From positions 55,213,585 to 55,277,584 of the forward strand of contig NC_088170.1 of NCBI RefSeq assembly GCF_028769735.1: DNA of 64,000 nucleotides, written 5' to 3'. The notes under the pieces were generated by a model, which saw only the letters and a program-made list of their open reading frames with translations, was not told the DNA's origin and did no database searches. Position 1 is the stretch's first letter; every line of letters starts with the position of its first letter. Made by a program: the position numbers and the translations under genes. Positions 61,601 through 64,000 of the stretch are shown here, piece by piece. The DNA is from Zonotrichia leucophrys gambelii (Eukaryota; Chordata; Aves; Passeriformes; Passerellidae).

Positions 61601-64000
61601 ATAAACTGTGGCAAATTTCAAGGAATTTTCTGTAATTTGCAATAAATTTATACAGACAAAACACAGAACTATATAAAAGCAGCTTCAATAAAACTTTTGG
61701 GGAGCAGAATAGGAAGTAAATCTTATCTTCTCTCAAAGATATGAGTCTCATGTGCTTCTCCTAGAAGTGGGATGAAACCCCTACCTTGTAAAACCTTTCT
61801 CAACTAGATTTTCGAGATGCCTAATGCAGTGTCTGTTCCATGACAGCCCTTAAACTCCCCATTATTACAGCTCCTTGGGACGAATTCAGAGATTATGACA
61901 CCTGAATGTAGGTATTGTATGTGATAACTGTGATCTCAGTCAGGATCAAAAAATCTAGAGCTCAATTCTATGTAAGCACAGGTGCTCAGTGTCTATTGGA
62001 CGTGCTTGGGTATGTCTCTTTTTCTACAGATGCTACTTAAAACCCCTTGTTGCACTCCTGAATATGTCTTAGACTTCTGGAATATATAGGCTGCCCTGGA
62101 CATATGAATAAGGGGAACAGAATTCTGCCCCTACTTTCTTTTCACAAGCCAAGAAATCCCAAGCAGCTCCTGCTTGTGGCTCAGTGAGCCTCCTTTAGTC
62201 ATGAGTGACCCTCTGCACATGCATCAATGCCCAAAACATGTCCTTGTGACTGAACGTTTTGTCTGGGTTGAATGATGCACGACAGGGAAGAAGATACCAG
62301 TCATGATCAGTCGCTGTGTGGAAGAAGCAAGTGATTGTGGTTCAGTTAGTCAACATTATGGGACAGACCATGAAACATTTCTGTGGGTCCATCCTTAAGA
62401 AAGAAATGTCATTACAGCAATCCCACATGATCAGGAAGATGAGATCACAGATAAGTGTCTTATTACACGAAGCAAAAGTATTCTAAGAGCTGTCAGTTTC
62501 TTTTTTAAAGGCATTTATCTGACCTTTGTTATCTTCCAAGCTTGTTTTCACATTTATAAGAATGACAAATAGTAACATCAGACCCTAAGACTATTTCAAA
62601 AGTGACTGAGCTATTTGAGAGATACTTCTGGGTTAAATCAGAGTAAAAGGCTTGCTCCAATCATAGGTGTGGAACAGAAGTTGTTGGTTCATAAAACAGT
62701 TACTCAGATGAAATGCAATGAACCTGAGAGGGAAATAAGCTTCAGGTGAAGACAGGGATCAAGCTATAGTGTTGACAGTGTCATTAGTGAATCCATTTTA
62801 GCGGGTCACACTGTTCCTGTGCTGGTCATCAGAGTACCATTTTGGTGTTCATAATCTAATGCAACAAATCAGCTTCAGGAACCACTGATAGCAAACTTAT
62901 TTTTAATAAAATATTTTATGCTTTAGGACTTTACGCCTTTCATCACGGTAAGATTTTTGCTGCTGAGAATTCACAGGTTTCTTTTTCTCATCATAGATTC
63001 TCCCAGATTTGAAAAAATATAGAAGAGATCTGAAAGAGTTCAGCTGCTGACAGTATCAAGCCCTTGGTTCCTCTGGTTTGTCTGGGTATGTGAGGAGGAG
63101 GTTCTCAAGACAGAAGGAAGAGATATCACCATGTTTTAGCAGTTACAAGAAAGTACATCAAAGTTAAGGGGATAGGTCCTAAAATATTAACTATAGTCCA
63201 GATGGCCTGCGTGGGTGAAACTTGAGAATGTTTAATGAGAAATCACACAAAACTCAGATGCTATAGAAACAAGAGACAAAACAGAAAAAGAGGAAAATGT
63301 ATTACTGACTCTGCCAGACATGCTAGGCAACATTTCATAAATATCAGATGGAAGAAGCCATGATCAATCTTTCCCTTGAGGTCAGGAATAACATGCCATA
63401 TAGAACAGGACTGGTGCACAACTGACATTGCATGTTTTGAGTTTCTGCTGTAGAAGGATACTTGTATATTGTCCTCATACTAGGTCTTGGCTTGGGCTAA
63501 GAGTTTCTTGGGTATCAGTGTATCAGGGTTAATTAGCAAGGAATAGTTTGTGTTTCTCTGACACTGGACATTTTTCACTAATTAATCAGAAATGAAAAAA
63601 AAAAAAAAAGGCACTTTTTTTTCCCCTCAAGTAGGAGCAGAAATCTGGTCTGTGTAGGAGACAATGTGGGTGTACTCTACAGATTCTGTAAGATTCACAA
63701 GGACCACTGTGGGAATGACAACATAGGCAGGAAAGTACTACTGAAAAACAACCTTGCAAGGTAAAAGTATGTTTGTCCCAGCAGTCACAAGCCTTTTGAA
63801 AGCTTAGCTGCAATTCTTTTCCATATGAAATTATTAACTCTGATCACAAAATCTTTTATCACTCCTAGACTCAATAGGTATAAAAGCAGTTAAAAACTAT
63901 TAAAAACTATTTTGAATAATTTTGTTTAAGAAAAAAAAATCCAAAAAATTAAACTTCCATTTAAAAGTTACATATTTAATTTTTAATTTTGCATTCCAGA
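58641..64000. other. Unique AT-rich sequence, no gene seen
   Basis: No gene or clear transposon is recognised in the last 5.4 kb. A hairpin-forming inverted repeat lies at 59785-59818 (separate entry). The phrase TTTAGTTCCTAAAGAT occurs at 60690-60705 and 60724-60739, with a third diverged copy at 60739-60754. An A run lies near 63596-63609. Open frames up to 90 codons (61479-61751, minus) lack motifs. Confidence 0.5.
59785..59818. repeat. Imperfect inverted repeat, hairpin-forming
   Basis: The arm TTGGTTCAGCCAAC (59785-59798) is followed by the loop GGGCG and then GTTGGGCTGAAGCAA (59804-59818), which pairs with it apart from one extra G and one C/G mismatch. It is a local GC-rich element inside very AT-rich DNA. 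The function is unknown. Confidence 0.6.

Noticed and set aside
1..64000. CRISPR arrays, tRNA or rRNA genes, bacterial operons
   Set aside because: No spaced direct repeats, cloverleaf-like segments or rRNA motifs were seen, and the repeat content is that of a bird chromosome.

Overview
The window looks like a piece of a bird nuclear chromosome, AT-rich and almost free of genes. The evidence is repeat content. There are at least eight fragments of CR1, the dominant avian LINE, several with the typical 3' end rich in ATTCTATG-like octamers. There are also two partial LTRs of an avian ERVL-like family, a third LTR of another avian type nested in one of them, and a relic of an older LINE reverse transcriptase. 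No operon-like gene packing, ribosomal or tRNA gene, CRISPR array or prokaryotic feature is visible. A passerine is plausible from the LTR types but is inference.

Layout: a CR1 3' end opens the window (1-112), followed by a pentanucleotide array (1082-1264), a small antisense CR1 (8352-8492), a GC-rich island of unknown origin (12279-12640), an ancient LINE relic (13330-13745), an old antisense CR1 (16165-16705) and two sense CR1 copies (20515-21306, 21766-22097). Next come the 3' half of an LTR (28840-29227) and, just after it, the best candidate protein-coding exon (29815-29920). A TATATT array (38100-38182), a CR1 3' region (39285-39567), a second candidate terminal exon (39946-40099), a nested LTR pair (40785-42052), a long GGAA microsatellite (49831-50014) and two antisense CR1 copies (53827-55170, 57967-58640) follow. 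The remainder is unique AT-rich sequence.

I could not identify a complete gene. Two short exon-like segments on the + strand each have a strong acceptor, an open frame to a stop, retained CpGs and downstream poly(A) signals. They share the same intron phase, so they could be alternative last exons of one gene whose earlier exons lie outside the window; this is inference. Nearly all other open frames are short enough to be chance, or are readings of CR1 and microsatellite DNA. I found no convincing new biological system. The points most worth checking are the two exon candidates, the nested LTR with its apparent target duplication, and a few strikingly perfect palindromic sites.
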